Positions 1 through 13,403 are shown, counted from the first letter of the stretch. The stretch: 64,000 bases of DNA from Zeugodacus cucurbitae (GCF_028554725.1 NC_071668.1:74579719-74643718), one strand, 5' to 3'. The notes: generated by a model not told the origin, from the sequence alone. Translations and numbers: made by a program.

Positions 1-360
1 GGTTGCAGCGGTGGTACTATTGAGTGGTAGGACCACCAGCAAAGCCTTTGAGAAATTGCATAATTATAGCGCCGTTTTTTCGCGATGCAAATACTTGTTG
101 TTTTCGCGTTGTAGATCAGTTTTTATTAGAGAAATATATATGTCGTGCTTTTGCTTTCATTTCATTGTGATTTGCTGATTTGCTCGAATTAACGGACACT
201 TCAGGCGACAGCTGCCAGCAGAATTTTGAACTTTTTTTCGGAAAAAATTATTTATTAAGCCTCCTGGCATCTTTTACTTTAGTGCTCGAGTAAAAATTTA
301 TTTGAAAATTTCAAAAATCGCAGCGCTCATGGAGGATAAGCTGTTGTAGATGATGTGGAT

Positions 361-2130
361 TGTTTTCACGATCGTTTAGATCACAACACGATCGATCTGT
401 GATCTGCGCAGTATCAGTTACCAAGTTTTTACTACTGTTTATTGTACATTAAGTCATTAATTTCACGGTCAGACTTCAGTTATCTTCAGTCTGCAATTTG
501 TTATTTGCATCTTGATCGCTTAGACAATCGATCGCGCACATCTAACCGTATCTGATGGTGGTGTGATTGTGTCTTTTAAGCTTGCTTAGTGGCATTTATT
601 AATTTTCCTCTATCAAATGTATATTTTTTCCGCTTGGTTTCGCCTTTTCCGCGCAAGATTAATGAATGCGATTGTTTAAATGTAAATTTTTTTCAACGAT
701 AAAGTCAACGCTGCATTTTTTCCATAAGGCATAAATGTCGCCTTATGATTGATCGTGTGCGTAGATCGCTTATTAGTAGTAATGGTGATCATGCTGACGA
801 TCAGGTTACATATACGCGTAAGCGTTGATGATCTTCAGCATACACCTGTTTTAGTGGCGGCTTTGTTTTGTACGCCATTTGTGCAGACTCATTTGTTGTC
901 TACCAAACAAACAGTCAGTCGTTTGTTTATTTTCACAAAGTCATTGCAATCAGTTGCAACGCGAAGATCACTACTCGGATACGAAAAGATCAATTTATTT
1001 ATTATTATTATTTCGTTTTGTGCTGCGTACGTTGTATGGATGTATTTGGTGTACAGCATTCTTGGCGCTCAGCACTTTTCCAGCTACGCCACTTCAACTT
1101 CATTTACTTTATTATACACTTGATCGCGCACAAGTATTGCGATATACGGCACGATAGCAGCGTGTAACTGCCACATTGCCATGACTAAATCAAGATCAGC
1201 GTATAAATCACGGTCGACTGTGTTGTTGTTGCGCTTGCTGTTGTGTGGCAGCTATTACCGGCATACTAGTGATCAGCGCGGACAGAAAATGTAAATAACC
1301 TTAAGTGATCTGCAACTGATCGCTCAAAGATACGCGTGCGGATCATGCAACAAATTAAAATTTGCAGGCCAAAGAGAGAATGCGGTGATGGTATCAGGAT
1401 GAGCAAATGCATACACGTCGCTTATGCGGCCTGCTTAGTGATTACCTTAGTCTTTGACTAGATAAGATCACTAAAGAAATCAGCAACATTCAAACTTTTT
1501 ATTTCAAACTGCGCGCGTCGCCATTACATACTGATTAAGACAGTTGTGGCAATATGCTGTTGGCTTGCCGCGTTCAAAAGTGAGTCAGCGGTAGCGCCGC
1601 GCTCCTACGTCGACGATCAGCACGAGGATCAGTTGAAATTAAAAGACGCGCGCTTGCTTAACCGTTTATTTCCTTAAACGCTGCGCTTCCAAACATTGAC
1701 TTGAATTGGAATAACAATAACAACCACGCGCGCAAACTAAATAAATATTTGCGCTTGTTGCCGCCTTTGATCTTGGCGCACCGTAAATCCTTTTTTCCGG
1801 CTACTCTACTGAAATCAAAATGTACGCGGTCAAGATTTATTTCTTTCGTGTCGGTGTATTTGGGCGCATTTCAAAAGTCGTGTTTTTGCATTGTTACTCT
1901 ATTTGTTTGTTGTTTGTTAGTTAGTTTTTTTTTGTTGTCACTACTTGTTTAGCGCGTTGTTTTCTACGCTTCTACAGATATTTTTTTTTGGTATTTCTTG
2001 TTGTGGTTTGTGGCCAAAATAAATATTTTCGCTTTGCGGTTTCCTAGTTCATCAGCTCGGCTGAAGAAGAACGGCGTACAAAGCGAAAAGCGCAATAAAC
2101 AGATCAGTGATCTTTGATCTTTCAAATCGA
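361..2130. promoter_or_regulatory. GATC-rich motif cluster in the 3' giant intron
   Basis: This intronic stretch has no credible coding potential. The tetramer GATC occurs about 27 times by hand count, mostly as TGATCGC, GATCAG, GATCTG or CGATCG. The next ~5 kb has roughly a dozen. A homotypic cluster of this kind inside a long developmental-gene intron is a reasonable candidate enhancer, but I cannot name the factor. A second cluster lies next to exon A. What I see is the motif density; the regulatory role is inference. Confidence 0.3.
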
Positions 2131-5100
2131 CAAGAGTCAGAGAAACAAAAAAAAATTAAAAAAAAAAAACCAAAAGCAATAAAGAAAAAACTCAAAAATG
2201 CTACAAAAACTTTGCCCGAATTTGTACGCCAGCATTTCTTTTTCGACTTGTTGGCTTGTCTCGTCTGGCTTTCGTTGGTAACAACAATATGATAGGCGCC
2301 AGCCGTTGCTGACATTATTTGTTGCTTGCCTTAATACTGCGCCCGCTGTTGTTGTGTTTTTTTTTTCAGGCTGTCGCTTCGGGTATGACCGGCGCTTTAA
2401 TTGGGTCAGTCAGATTTTCGTATTTAATTGGATTACCGCCTTTTAATTTTCGGACGCGTCATGCCGCTTTTTATTTTGGTTTTATGCGTCTCTCAAATAT
2501 ATATATTTTATGTATGTTATCGGTGCATGCCCCTTGAACTTACACTTGTTGCTTATGCGCCGCGTCTTGAAAGAGTCATTAATGTGGGGTTTGTCCATTC
2601 AAATGCCGCGTTAATTTGTTGTTAATGAACTGCATTTGATGGATTTTATGTTGATGGTTGGCGCACAAAAAGCAACGGAAGTGGGGAGCATGGCGGTTTG
2701 AGTACAAAGTACAGAAGCGTGAAAGAAGAAGTAGCAGGTCATAAAAAGCTGAGAATATCGCTCAAAATCATTCCTAGAATCACTTCAATTTCGTAGTAAA
2801 ATCGTAAAGTCGTAAAGTTTTTAACACTTTGTCGATTTTGCTTGCTGATCTTGAAGTTCACACAAGAAAATAGTTAAAATTTTTTTTTTTACAAATAACA
2901 GGGAAGCGCCACAGTTGGAACTCTTTACAGATTTGAATCGTTGTAATAGATTACGATCACTTCTAAATGAATATAGAAATTCAGTCAGCAATAATTTAGT
3001 TTAAAAGAGGAGACGAAGGATAGTTCCAGGGGTTTCTTTATGGTTCCTTAGTACTGAAGATTCAAGTGCTACGGTGTTTCTGAAGATATATATATGACTA
3101 GAAAAGGCAGATGACCGTATAGTTACATATATAGCGTTAAGTAGGGAGAGATCTGTACCTTCCAAGCAATGTGTAAGAATTTAATACTATTTTAGTGCTT
3201 TTGGAAGGAATAGTCTCAATGGACTTTGTATTTGTTTGTTTCCTTAATAGAAGACATGACTCGGATATGACAATCGTCCTGATATTGAGTTCGTCGAGAG
3301 TTTCTGAAAACACTGATACGACATACCGGGTGCGGGAAGTCAACATGATCGCAATATACCACAATTGAAATTGTGACTGACCAAAGACGACTTAAAAGAA
3401 GGTTATCGTACAGAAAATACCGGATGGAGCAAAACCAACGAAAATTGGTACTAAGGTATTTCTTAAAAGAGTGTCTAATGGTATGATATGAAGATTACCT
3501 ACGTTATCGAAGCATTCTTTGAAATAATTACGAAATCGTCAGGAATTTTTCAAACTCATTCACTGCAGGGGTTCTAGATAATTTATATACAATATGTAAA
3601 TACCCTAAATTCTTTTTCTGATATGCATATAAATAACTATTTTTATAACTTCATTGTACAGCCTAAACCAGCTGTGTCTCAACCTCCCTCTCAACCAGTA
3701 TCTCTTGTCATTTGTTTGCTTAATTAAGCTCACTGTGTAACTTCATTTTAATTATATTTTCTACTACATAGTTCACCTGAAACCCGCGCCCCCATGTTTA
3801 CACAAGCAACCGAGCACTTGTACGCTGTGAATGAGGTTGCAGACAGTAGTACAAGTATCACTGTGTCTTCCCACGTTTTTCCTGCCAAACACAAGTCACC
3901 AAACCCTAAGACTCTCGAGACAATTGTCTGGATTTCATGTAAAGTTCAGTGTTGTTTTTTTAATTTCGGTATTTTTAGTTTAAACAAATGTGTCTAAATA
4001 CACGAATTATGTTATCTTACGCCAACGCACACAGACACGGTGTCAACATACACACACACAGATAACACAAATGAGGTGAGCAACACGGAAGGTGTAAGGT
4101 GAAATGTCTGCAGCGATAAGCCTGCGAGTGGTTGGCAGCTTGCCTGGCAGACTGTCTGGTGGCTGTTGGACCGGCGGTGCACCGGCTGTGGGATGCTGCG
4201 AAATGCCCGAAAATTCAACGAAATGCAAATAGCAGATATCCAAGATAAAGCAACAGCCAATCTGACTTGTGTGAAAACAGAAGAAAAAACAGAAAATTTT
4301 AACAAATTTGCTTAATTTTTATAAAGCCGATAAGATTGGCATGCAACACTGTGTTGCAACATGTTTATATTTGCATTGGTGTGTATGTGTGTGCCTTGTA
4401 AATAATGGCAGCACGCCGTTGCCCGTTGTGGGCCATTTAAGTGACGTGATTTTCTTAGGTGATAAGCCACAGTGGATGTAATTGTTACACATTAGTTGAC
4501 GTCTGTAAATATAGACACACGAGCAAAAGCAAATAATTGTATGAATTATAATGTTTTATGGCGTTGAAGCATTCATTTTCTTTAGGTATTTGGGTCATGT
4601 CAACTGAAGGTCGGCTGTCAAAGGAGTTTCAAGTCAAGTCTTAGCACAGAATCACTAAGGTAATAATTTGGATAGCAAAAGATTGGTAGGCTTATTAAAA
4701 TCAGTGTGAAAAATAATGAAAATCATTTTTAATTTTATAAATTAAGAAGCTTTTAAGGCTTATGGAAGCAATTCGCTTCAGATTTGCAATTAAGGATCGG
4801 TATGACGGATTTCACTTGCCAATTATTTTAAAATTCAAAAAAATGTATCCCGATCTTCATCTCTCCTTTCATTATAAAGATCGGAGATGCTCTGCTAATA
4901 CCTATCAAGATCCGACTACTGTGAGAAGTATATATGAAAACGTTATTAGATTTTATATATTATATTATAATTTTGTGGATATCTCGGTCAAATCTCTCTC
5001 TCTCAACTCTCTAAACATTATAAAATAATTTTGAATATGACCTGTTGGGTGTACTATTAAATACTCTCTATGCAAAAATTCAATTTATAGCCTTCTGTGG

Positions 5101-5525
5101 ATTGATTAAATGGTACGCTCTTTCTATCCCTAATACTATATTGAAGTTTTTAGTCGTCGGAAGTTCTTTCCTTCGTCTGTTTAATTCTTTTAATATAATA
5201 TGTCAGGATAATGTATCAACCACTTACATTTCATTTAGGGTTAACATATTATGCTCCCAATATATGAATGGATACATTTCTATGTAAACTTTTCTGATGA
5301 ACTACATTATTATTAGTTCTTCCGCGTTTAAATTATATGTTATTGTTGTTTGAAATTTGAGCAATGCTACGAAATATATCAAATTGTGCTTCTCAAAATT
5401 ATCTGCGTTTTCCAGTATACTGACAGCAATAGCCGTAATGTAAAATCCTGTCATAGTAGTCAGGGCATGTATACTGTCAATTATACACTAGAAGCCTTAG
5501 ACTATAGGAGTGTTAAGCACTTCCC
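2131..5525. other. AT-rich intronic sequence, no gene seen
   Basis: This is non-coding sequence inside the large intron downstream of wb exon D. It has an A-rich tract near 2145-2170 and short CA runs near 4050. The open frames are short, overlap on both strands and show no family motif. I recognise no transposon or RNA gene here. Confidence 0.5.
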
Positions 5526-6226
5526 TTAAGGGGTTAGGGGTAGTCAGGATTTTCAAAAAATCCATTTTTTTGCATTTTCGTTAAGTGTAATATCTTTAAA
5601 ATATTCTCTGAAAATTTGAAGTTGATCCGATAAAAATTTTTCGAGTTATTTGACAAATAACAAAGAGCGCTCAGGCAATCCAACACGCTGGTGTGAAACT
5701 TTATATGCGTTTATCTCAAAACTATGTTTTTTTAACTGGTGACAACTGTAACTCGATAACAGCGCAGTAGATTTTAATGAAATTCATACAGCTTTTAGAA
5801 TACATAATAAACTCAGGTCTGATCCGAAGCTTTTTTACAAAAATTTCGATTTTTTAAGATCAATTAATTGTTGATTTTTTCCCGAAAATCTAGAAAAAAG
5901 TTTCCTGAGGCCGCCATTTTGGTTATTTAAAAAAAAAACTTTGGATCAGGCCCAGTATTATCTATTTATAAAACAAATTTTTCTTATCCGAATGATTTTA
6001 GATGAATCTCCAAGGACTTATGATTGTCACCGCAAGGACCTTTTTCTGAAACTGGGTCAAAGCAGACAGCTATAACTTTGGAAATAATAAATGATTTTTT
6101 TTTATTTTAATTTTCGTGACTTCAAGTCAAAACATTGTGTAATAATGCCATATTATTACTTTTGTAAAATAACATGATTTAATAGCAAAAAATTTTCATT
6201 TTTTCGTGTCTCTGACTACTCCTTAA
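5526..6226. mobile_element. TTAA-flanked MITE (piggyBac-like target site)
   Basis: The segment is bounded by TTAA at 5526-5529 and again at 6223-6226. Just inside, the left end reads GGGGTTAGGGGTAGTCAG. The reverse complement of the right end reads GGAGTAGTCAG, so the two ends form an imperfect terminal inverted repeat sharing AGTAGTCAG/GGTAGTCAG. About 693 bp lie between the TTAA copies, with no transposase frame. TTAA target duplication is typical of piggyBac elements, so this is probably a non-autonomous derivative. The superfamily call rests on the TTAA and the inverted ends only. The interior contains T-rich runs and a phrase (GCGTTTATCTCAAAACTATG) that resembles one in the neighbouring element. 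Confidence 0.6.
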
Positions 6227-6794
6227 GGTCATCCCACATGATTTGTTGTTATTACATTATTGGATTTTTTAACATGTCTAGAATACGGAAGTAAAGTGAA
6301 TAAAAAAATGGGGCTGTTCCAGGCCCTGACTTGACAGCTGATACTTTGAACGCGTTTTGCTCAAAACTGTGGTTTTCAAACTTACCTCCATCTTATTTCA
6401 AAAACAGTTTGACTGAATGACTTGAAATGTGTAGGGTACACTCAGCACATGTAAACGCTCAACGCTCAACGCTCATCAATCAAAATTTATTGAAAAAAAA
6501 AAATGAAATATGTTTTTCACATGTCTACCAAAAGTCCAATTTTTGGAATTCATTACATGCATTTAAGCTTGCAGATCAAAACACAGCTAATTTTTTGTAT
6601 TTCCCATAAGTCAATCAGCCGTAATCGTGGAAGAAGCACCCGTTGGCGTTCTCTAACTCTTGTTACAATGATAATAATCTTAAATCTCTATTTATTTCCT
6701 GGTCGTAGAAACAAAATTCTAGAAAATCCCTAAAAAACTAAAAATTTAACATTTTTAAAACAGTTTAAGTCCATCACATGGAATGACCCCCTAA
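6223..6794. mobile_element. second MITE, abutting the first and sharing its TTAA
   Basis: Starting straight after the TTAA at 6223-6226, GGTCATCCCACATGA (6227-6241) is mirrored at 6774-6790. The reverse complement there reads GGGGTCATTCCATGTGA, and 12 of 15 positions match. The right flank is CTAA, one base from TTAA, which fits a decayed target duplication. The interior has no transposase frame. It shares the phrase GCGTTTTGCTCAAAACTGTGG with its neighbour, so the two may belong to related families. A pair of elements sharing one TTAA suggests that one inserted at the edge of the other. Confidence 0.5.
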
Positions 6795-7379
6795 ATAATG
6801 AACGAGTATGCTCCTTTTATAGTTTTATAAATATGATGTTTTTGTATTTCCAATGGAAATGTCAGATTGCAAATGGCAACACTTAGTGTTGCCTAGGCCA
6901 GAAATATATATAGCAGCACTCGTATAATTGGGTTCGCACGAATCATGTGATTCATTAACAATTAGATGAGATTAACCCGACTATACAAAAATTTGAGAAA
7001 GAGCTCAAATGAAATTTTTTGAAAAAAAATTCTGAAATTTATTCACTTTTTATTAAAGTAAAATTATACTCTACTGTCCAATTATACACCACTGCAGCTG
7101 TCAAAATAATGTCAATAAATACATTAAACTACATACATAAAGTATTTCATGTCATTTACACATAATTTCAGCTACGAACCGTCGATTTGAACAACACACA
7201 TTTATGGAATTTAATTAGTTTGCGAGTGCGTATGTACACAATGGTGACATTTACACGCAGTAAACTCACTTGCACGTCAGTAAACTACACCCACTTTGCC
7301 TTTGGTTATTTATTTATTCAAATGAATTTATTTGCATTTCACCAAACACTTAATTGACTGCGTTGCATTTCTGAACGCT
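6795..7379. other. AT-rich intronic sequence, nothing recognised
   Basis: This is AT-rich non-coding sequence between the MITE pair and the GC-rich stretch. I see no open frame with a recognisable motif, no repeat and no RNA gene. Confidence 0.5.
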
Positions 7380-8770
7380 TTTCATTAGTAGCGAAGCGCT
7401 AGAGGCGCAGTGTCATCAGCATAATAATTACGCGCGTTTAAGTGGAGGAAAACACAAACAACAACAAATTCGATTTAATTTGCAGCCACAGCAAATGCAC
7501 TGAAATTAATAAAGCGCGTGGGGTTGCGCATGCGCGCACTCCTCATAAATGAGGCGCGTCCGCAAACGTGCGCAATGCGTTGCTTTATTATGCTATTTTA
7601 TGCGCATCGGCGCACACGCACATACGCGCGTTAATAACACATTATATACTCATAAATCGATGGCAAGCAATCAATTGCGCTGAAGAGGAGCTTACAGACA
7701 GCATGTAGAAGGATCAGTTAATATGTTGGGTGTTTTTGCTTTTGTTGTTGCTTTTGTTGTTGCATGCGCGATCGATTGGGTCAATAATTACCGCAGAGGG
7801 AAAGAAAGCTAATTGTTGTTGTTTTCTTTATTGCTGCGAAGCGTAATAAACACTTTGGTTGTAGTTTGATAGCCACTTGGTTGTTGTTGCTGTTTGCTTT
7901 TATTGGATTTTAATTTCATCAATGATACACTTTGTTTTGATTTTTTTCACAAATTTAATTAATATTGTTTCGAATTATTTATTTTTTTTTTCTCATAATT
8001 ACACAAACAAATAAGCCTGCGACAGTGTCACCATACACTGGCCACGCACATACACACACAAAAACAAATTTGCGCTCATAAAATGGCCATTTGGTTGCAG
8101 CCAAAAAGAGGCAACAACAATCGAAAATCACTTTTAATCATCGTAACAATCGAAAAGAAAACTCGCTTCTTTCACCATTTTCACGAACGACAAATCGCAC
8201 AAAAACAAAAAAGAAAAGCGAAAAATCACCAAAACACTAACAAAACCGCGAACAAGTAGTAAATGCTGAATATTCCCGCATCGCACGCGCGCACTTTTCC
8301 GTCTGATCCGCTGAATTAATCCACACAAACGCGCCGTCGCTCGACAACTGACCCGACCAGCGTCCAACAACCGGCAGCGAGACAGGCAACAGCAATTGCT
8401 CCGTGCCGACCGTGCGAATGTTGGCGCTCTCAGCAGCGCTGCGGTGCGGACAGCTGGAGCTAACCAAGTAACTGTGCTTTTGCCGCCCCGCGACGCCAGT
8501 TGCTTGCGCTGTGGTGCTCTCTTTGTGGAGCGCGCAGCGATGATGATATTTTTGCGCTCTGCTTATTTTCAAAGTTTATTTTTAGTTGCGACTTCGTTGG
8601 CTTTCTGGTCGCAGAACTTGTTCTACGCCGCTGATGTTGATGTGCGCCCGTTGTGCTGTGCTATGCGGCGCGCAGCGTACCGTGTATGGCGCACTGGTAG
8701 AATTCGTTCGCTTGCCGGCTGAATGTGGCGCTGCTCTGCTGTTGCTGCTGCCATCCGGCTGTTGTTATCT
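7380..8770. promoter_or_regulatory. GC-rich intronic island, candidate internal promoter or enhancer
   Basis: This stretch stands out from the AT-rich intron by many CGCG and GCGC steps, CAA-rich tracts and several ATAAT/TTAAT sites. The richest part (8240-8770) has overlapping open frames on both strands, which is what GC-rich DNA gives by chance. None has a recognisable domain. In fly introns such islands often mark conserved regulatory DNA or an alternative promoter. That is inference; no TATA/Inr pair convinced me. Confidence 0.25.
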
Positions 8771-8894
8771 ATTGCATCGACAATTCGGTTTTGTTTTGCT
8801 GCAATTTTTCCTTGAACGAACTTGTTGTGTTGTGTGCATTCGCATTCTTCGGCGGTTCGATGTTGCGCTGTATTTTGTTTATATACATAACTAA

Positions 8895-9060
8895 AAGCAA
8901 CATGTTGCTTACAAATGTTGCAGAATATTTTGAATTGTGAGTTGTTGAATTGTGTTGTTTGTTAATATTTTTGGAAATTTTTAACATCTTCGTGTTAGAA
9001 ATGTTGCGCAACATGTTGCTGGAAAATGTAGCTAAGTAGTATTTTTGGATATTTTTGGCA
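8895..9060. repeat. short repeats around CAACATGTTGC palindromes
   Basis: The palindromic core CAACATGTTGC occurs near 8900 and again near 9010. The phrase 'TATTTTTGGA-ATTTTT-CATCTTCG' appears twice, about 75 bp apart. It looks like a short decayed tandem duplication. No coding function is visible. Confidence 0.4.
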
Positions 9061-9405
9061 TCTTCGTTAAAAAAAAAGTTTGGACCATCCTTTTACGCTT
9101 TACTCTGCTAAAATTGATCGCTAGAGGATATATCTACTTCCTAGACTAATTTTCTACCGATCTTGTATCTCAACAACGTATTCCACATAAATATTGATTC
9201 AGGTCACATTCAGAGACTCTTTCCTCTTATTCGAACAGGTCATCCGACAAGGAAGTTCATTTTAACACCTAACGATTTATATGCCGGCAATTCTCCCACG
9301 CAATGTGAGTGCAACTTGCAATGCAAAAGCGGCTAAACTCAGAAGGAAACAATGACAGTTCTTGTCCAGACTAAACGTTTCTTTACATGACACTGTCACC
9401 TGTCA

Positions 9406-9668
9406 TATAGCATAGCATAGCATAACATAACATAGCAGTATAGCATATCAATAAAATAAAATAAAATAAAATAAAATAAAATGAAATAAAATAAAATAAA
9501 ATAAAATAAAATAAAATAAAATAAAATAAAATAAAATAAAAAAAAATAAAATAAAATAAAATAAAATAAAATAAAATAAAATAAAATAAAATAAAAATAA
9601 AATAAAATAAAATAAAATAAAATAAAATAAAATAAAGCTTAAAGCTTAAAGCTTAAAGCTTAAAGCTT
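9406..9668. repeat. compound microsatellite CATAG / AAAAT / AAAGCTT
   Basis: Three different tandem repeats lie next to one another. CATAG/CATAA pentamers run from about 9406 to 9436. A nearly perfect (AAAAT)n array runs from 9449 to 9636, about 188 bp or 37 units. Five perfect copies of the heptamer AAAGCTT run from 9634 to 9668. The array length is as assembled, and such repeats are easily collapsed or expanded in assemblies. Confidence 0.95.
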
Positions 9669-12600
9669 ATAATTGTATTATAGATGCTATTATACGGTAT
9701 CCGAACATAACACAGAGCATGCGCACCAACTGCACCTAATTTGTTCATTTCTTCGAAATCATTATTAAAGGTCATGTAATTTTGAAAATTACCGGCATTA
9801 CCGTTGTTTAACAAAATATCTAACAACTTGAAATCACATAAAATAGAAATTAAATAATTATTTAAGGTTGATGCAGTGGAAGACGCCAAAATTGAGGAAG
9901 TCGGCTACACTAATTTACTAGAAATGGGTCAGACACGTACAAAATATAAATCGAAATGTCTACATGGTGAGTGTAAAACATGAAGAAAATACATAAATAA
10001 ACACAGAAGACACTTCTTCAGAATGCAATTAATGCGTTTTTGGTGTTGTAATTAATTTTTTGGTTTAATTGTAATTTCACACTTTGGACGTGGAGCGCTC
10101 AGGTTGGCTGGCGGAAGTTGTTAAAATTGTTAAGGTAAAAGCTGTAAGTTAATAGAAAACTATTAGAAGCGGGTAGTGAGCACTTGGACGAATTTTATGG
10201 AAACGCAGTGTTGCATTTTTGAAGACAGTGATTTTTGTTTGTGCAGCTGAATTGTGTTTGTAAGAAAACTATAAAGCAGGAAGAGGCTCAAAAATATTAT
10301 ATAAGACAGATTGTGGTCACAACAACAACAATTTAGCTTTTGGCTAACACCCAAAAACATCACAGTTACACACAAGTGGACAGACATGTTCGTGCCAAAT
10401 TTTATGATCTCCGCACAATCATATATTGTAATTAAATTGTAAAGTTGCCAAACATGACAACTGTGGCGAATATTTCACAATTTCAAAGGCAAAAAAAAAC
10501 AAAAATTATAAAAAAATATTTAACCGAAGCTTCAAATGCAATATTTAGACGTTTTCAAACGCTAATCCACTACCAATCACATGTAAAAGTGTGTGCGTTT
10601 GTGCGAGAAAAGAGAAAAATCAATTAAATGCTAGCGGAGTGCAGCGGCTAAGAAACAGCGAAAACGTCAAATTTAATACATTTGCTGCAAACACGCAATT
10701 GTTAGTCAGCTAAAACCCCAACACACACACACACATATGCGCACATACACTTCTGATTGGCTCCGTAGCAGGCAGTGTTGTGTTGGTGAGTGAGTGAGCT
10801 GCTGCCTGCTGCCGTCGTACAGTTGATTGTAGAAGAAGTTAAACGGATGGGTTGGCGGCGAAACGCAAAAGGTCAGAAAGTTTAGAAACGCCCAACTTTT
10901 CGCACGCTTCACAGGCGCAGCGCACCAAATGCACTTGCAACAGACACAAACAAACACACAGCTACAGATTCACATACTCATGCTTGCTGATAACTCATAT
11001 AAATATACATATATACTTAACTGTATAACTGTAATGCGTACTCTTTTTAGACAGTTGCTGCTAACCACATTGTGTTTTGGTTTAATAAAAATATTATAAT
11101 CATATATATTCTGCGAGTGTATGTATTTTGTTGGGGAATAAGTGGCAACTATTGTGGCGCCGCTGGACAAATTGTCTTGTGTTGTTGTTTATATTGTTGT
11201 TTGGATTGGCTGCAGTGACGTGCAAAGCGTATTAGAATAAGTTGAAGAACATTCACTAAAAATTGTGTGTCAAAAGTGACGTAGATATAATTATATGTGA
11301 AAAATATGGCAACTCTGTTTTCGAAAAAAATGTTAAAAACTCGATATTTTTTAAATAGTAGTGCTTAAAAAAAATTGGAATATTTCTTAAAAAACTTAAC
11401 TTGCTCTAATGTTCTCTTGAGAATGACACAAGCCCCCAAATATAAAATGGTATGCTACAGTTAACTGCAGGCGTCTAAATGCCAATCAACTATAAATATT
11501 CTGACGATTGTTGAATATCGATTTTTATACCGTTAGTAGCTAGTGAACTTACGTAAACCATAGGATCAGTGGTCATTTCAAATATTGCACTTTTAATGGA
11601 CATAGTTTGATATAAATCGCTCTACGACATATAGTACACATACCGTTTCTAATAGCGTTTTCTTTTCTCGATGAAAATGCTGTTTTGTTATGTTTCCACA
11701 TTATACACATGCTTCAGTACCACTTTGAATGTGCTCAATTTTCTCCATGATAAAAGAACAATAAAATGTCTTCCTATTATGCTGATTAACTCTCACTCAC
11801 AATGTGAAAACCCGAGTACAGGGTATTAGATTTTTTTTAGAACAGAAAACGCTATAAGTTATTAGATATACATATGCAGGAATTCGATTAAAGAAGTGGA
11901 AGAGGAGCTACTGTCGAAGAGTTGCAAGACCGCCTTATCATCTGGTAGATAGCTCGGAATTCATTCATCTTTACATTATACAACTCAGATAGTCCTCGAA
12001 CTGAAAAGCTTTTAACAGAACTAGGGTACCGTTAGTGATAATAATGACCACCCAGAACACTGATAATATGTTTTTATTAAGGTTATGTTAGATGATCATC
12101 CTACAAAAGACACCTAAACCGAAATCGCAATACTTCTCCATCATTTTTTATATCCTGATTTCAAACGCATGAGGTCTTAATTTACATATTAGACTAGAAG
12201 GGTCTAATATATATAATATATGTATATATAATATATTCACTTTCTCTAGAAATCTACTCTTTGCGGTCAAAATTCTTTATTATTTTCTTTATAAGTATCG
12301 CAATAAGACAATATTACAGACGGCAACCCTGGCAATTTTTATAATCTACTCAAACCAAAACTTAGGGAAAAAGTGTTTGAAAAGAAGTATGTAGACTACT
12401 TGCTATACAGAAAAAAAATTAAATAAATTTGAACATTTTTATTGCATGTAAAATTATAGAAATCATCGCATATAACACATGACTCAACCGTCTAATTTTC
12501 GACACAAGCTGAACAACAAAAAGCTTTAAGCAAAACAAAAAAAATATATATTATAAAGCTAAGTTCTATTTGCATTGAGTTGAAATGATGAATTCCCCCA

Positions 12601-13355
12601 AAAAACCAACGACATCTTCAAAAACATCAATATTTATGTAGCATGAGACAATATTTCCACTACACACACTCACAAACAAATAATTTTCTACGCTTTCATT
12701 CAAGATGCAAATGCAGCCTGTTTCAGCAGTTAGCAGAAAGCCGCCAGCTGTCAGCCAGGAACAGGTTCCAGCGCAATTTACCAAACATCCTCCACAGCGT
12801 ACATTACACGCTCCCTCGCTCATGGATAGACTTGCGAGTGCGCAACTTACTCCCCCGCGAGCGCTGCTTGTTGCTACACCTTGATGCAGTTGCAGCGATA
12901 ACGTCGCACACACGTTTATTGTAGTTCAATAGGTCAACGATGCGTTGAATGCTGCGGCAGATATCGTGTAGAAAAGGATTTCCTTATTATTGTTATTGTT
13001 GTTGTTGGTCTCCTTGAAGTTTTTAAATAGTTTGGCGATAACTTTTTTGTATTGTAGCGTGCGGCCGAGCTAGTGTGGTCTTTGTTGCGGCAATTATATT
13101 GAAAGCGTCGCATAAGCGAATGCATCGGATGTTGCAGGCGAATCACAACAACAACAAAACATGATTTTTATAATCGGAGTGAAATTGTAATTTTTGATGT
13201 ACAACGAGTAGAGGGAGTTGTAAAGAGCGTTGAAGTCTACGCTTTACTGATAAGCGATCAACTGAGAGGATACACTTGATTTTGTGATTGTCCATCGATA
13301 AGTTGGTGAGTTGGCATAGAATCTTATACATACTAGATAAGTTTGATGCAGAAAT
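9669..13355. other. intronic sequence, no gene seen
   Basis: This is AT-rich non-coding DNA with a (CA)n tract near 10722-10736 and (AT)-rich runs near 12200-12235. The short frames, some with low-complexity CA or GT translations, have no recognisable domain. I see nothing else. Confidence 0.5.
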
Positions 13356-13403
13356 AGATAGAGAGAGAGAGAGGGAGAGAGAGAGAGAGAGGGAGAGAGA
13401 GGG
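13356..13403. repeat. (GA)n microsatellite
   Basis: A GA dinucleotide run of about 45 bp with a few GGG interruptions. GA tracts can bind GAGA factor in flies, but a simple microsatellite is the plain reading. The minus-strand frame through it, a run of Ser-Leu, is an artefact. Confidence 0.9.

Noticed and set aside
9449..9636. (AAAAT)n as the tail of a retroelement
   Set aside because: No retroelement sequence on either side. A plain microsatellite is enough.
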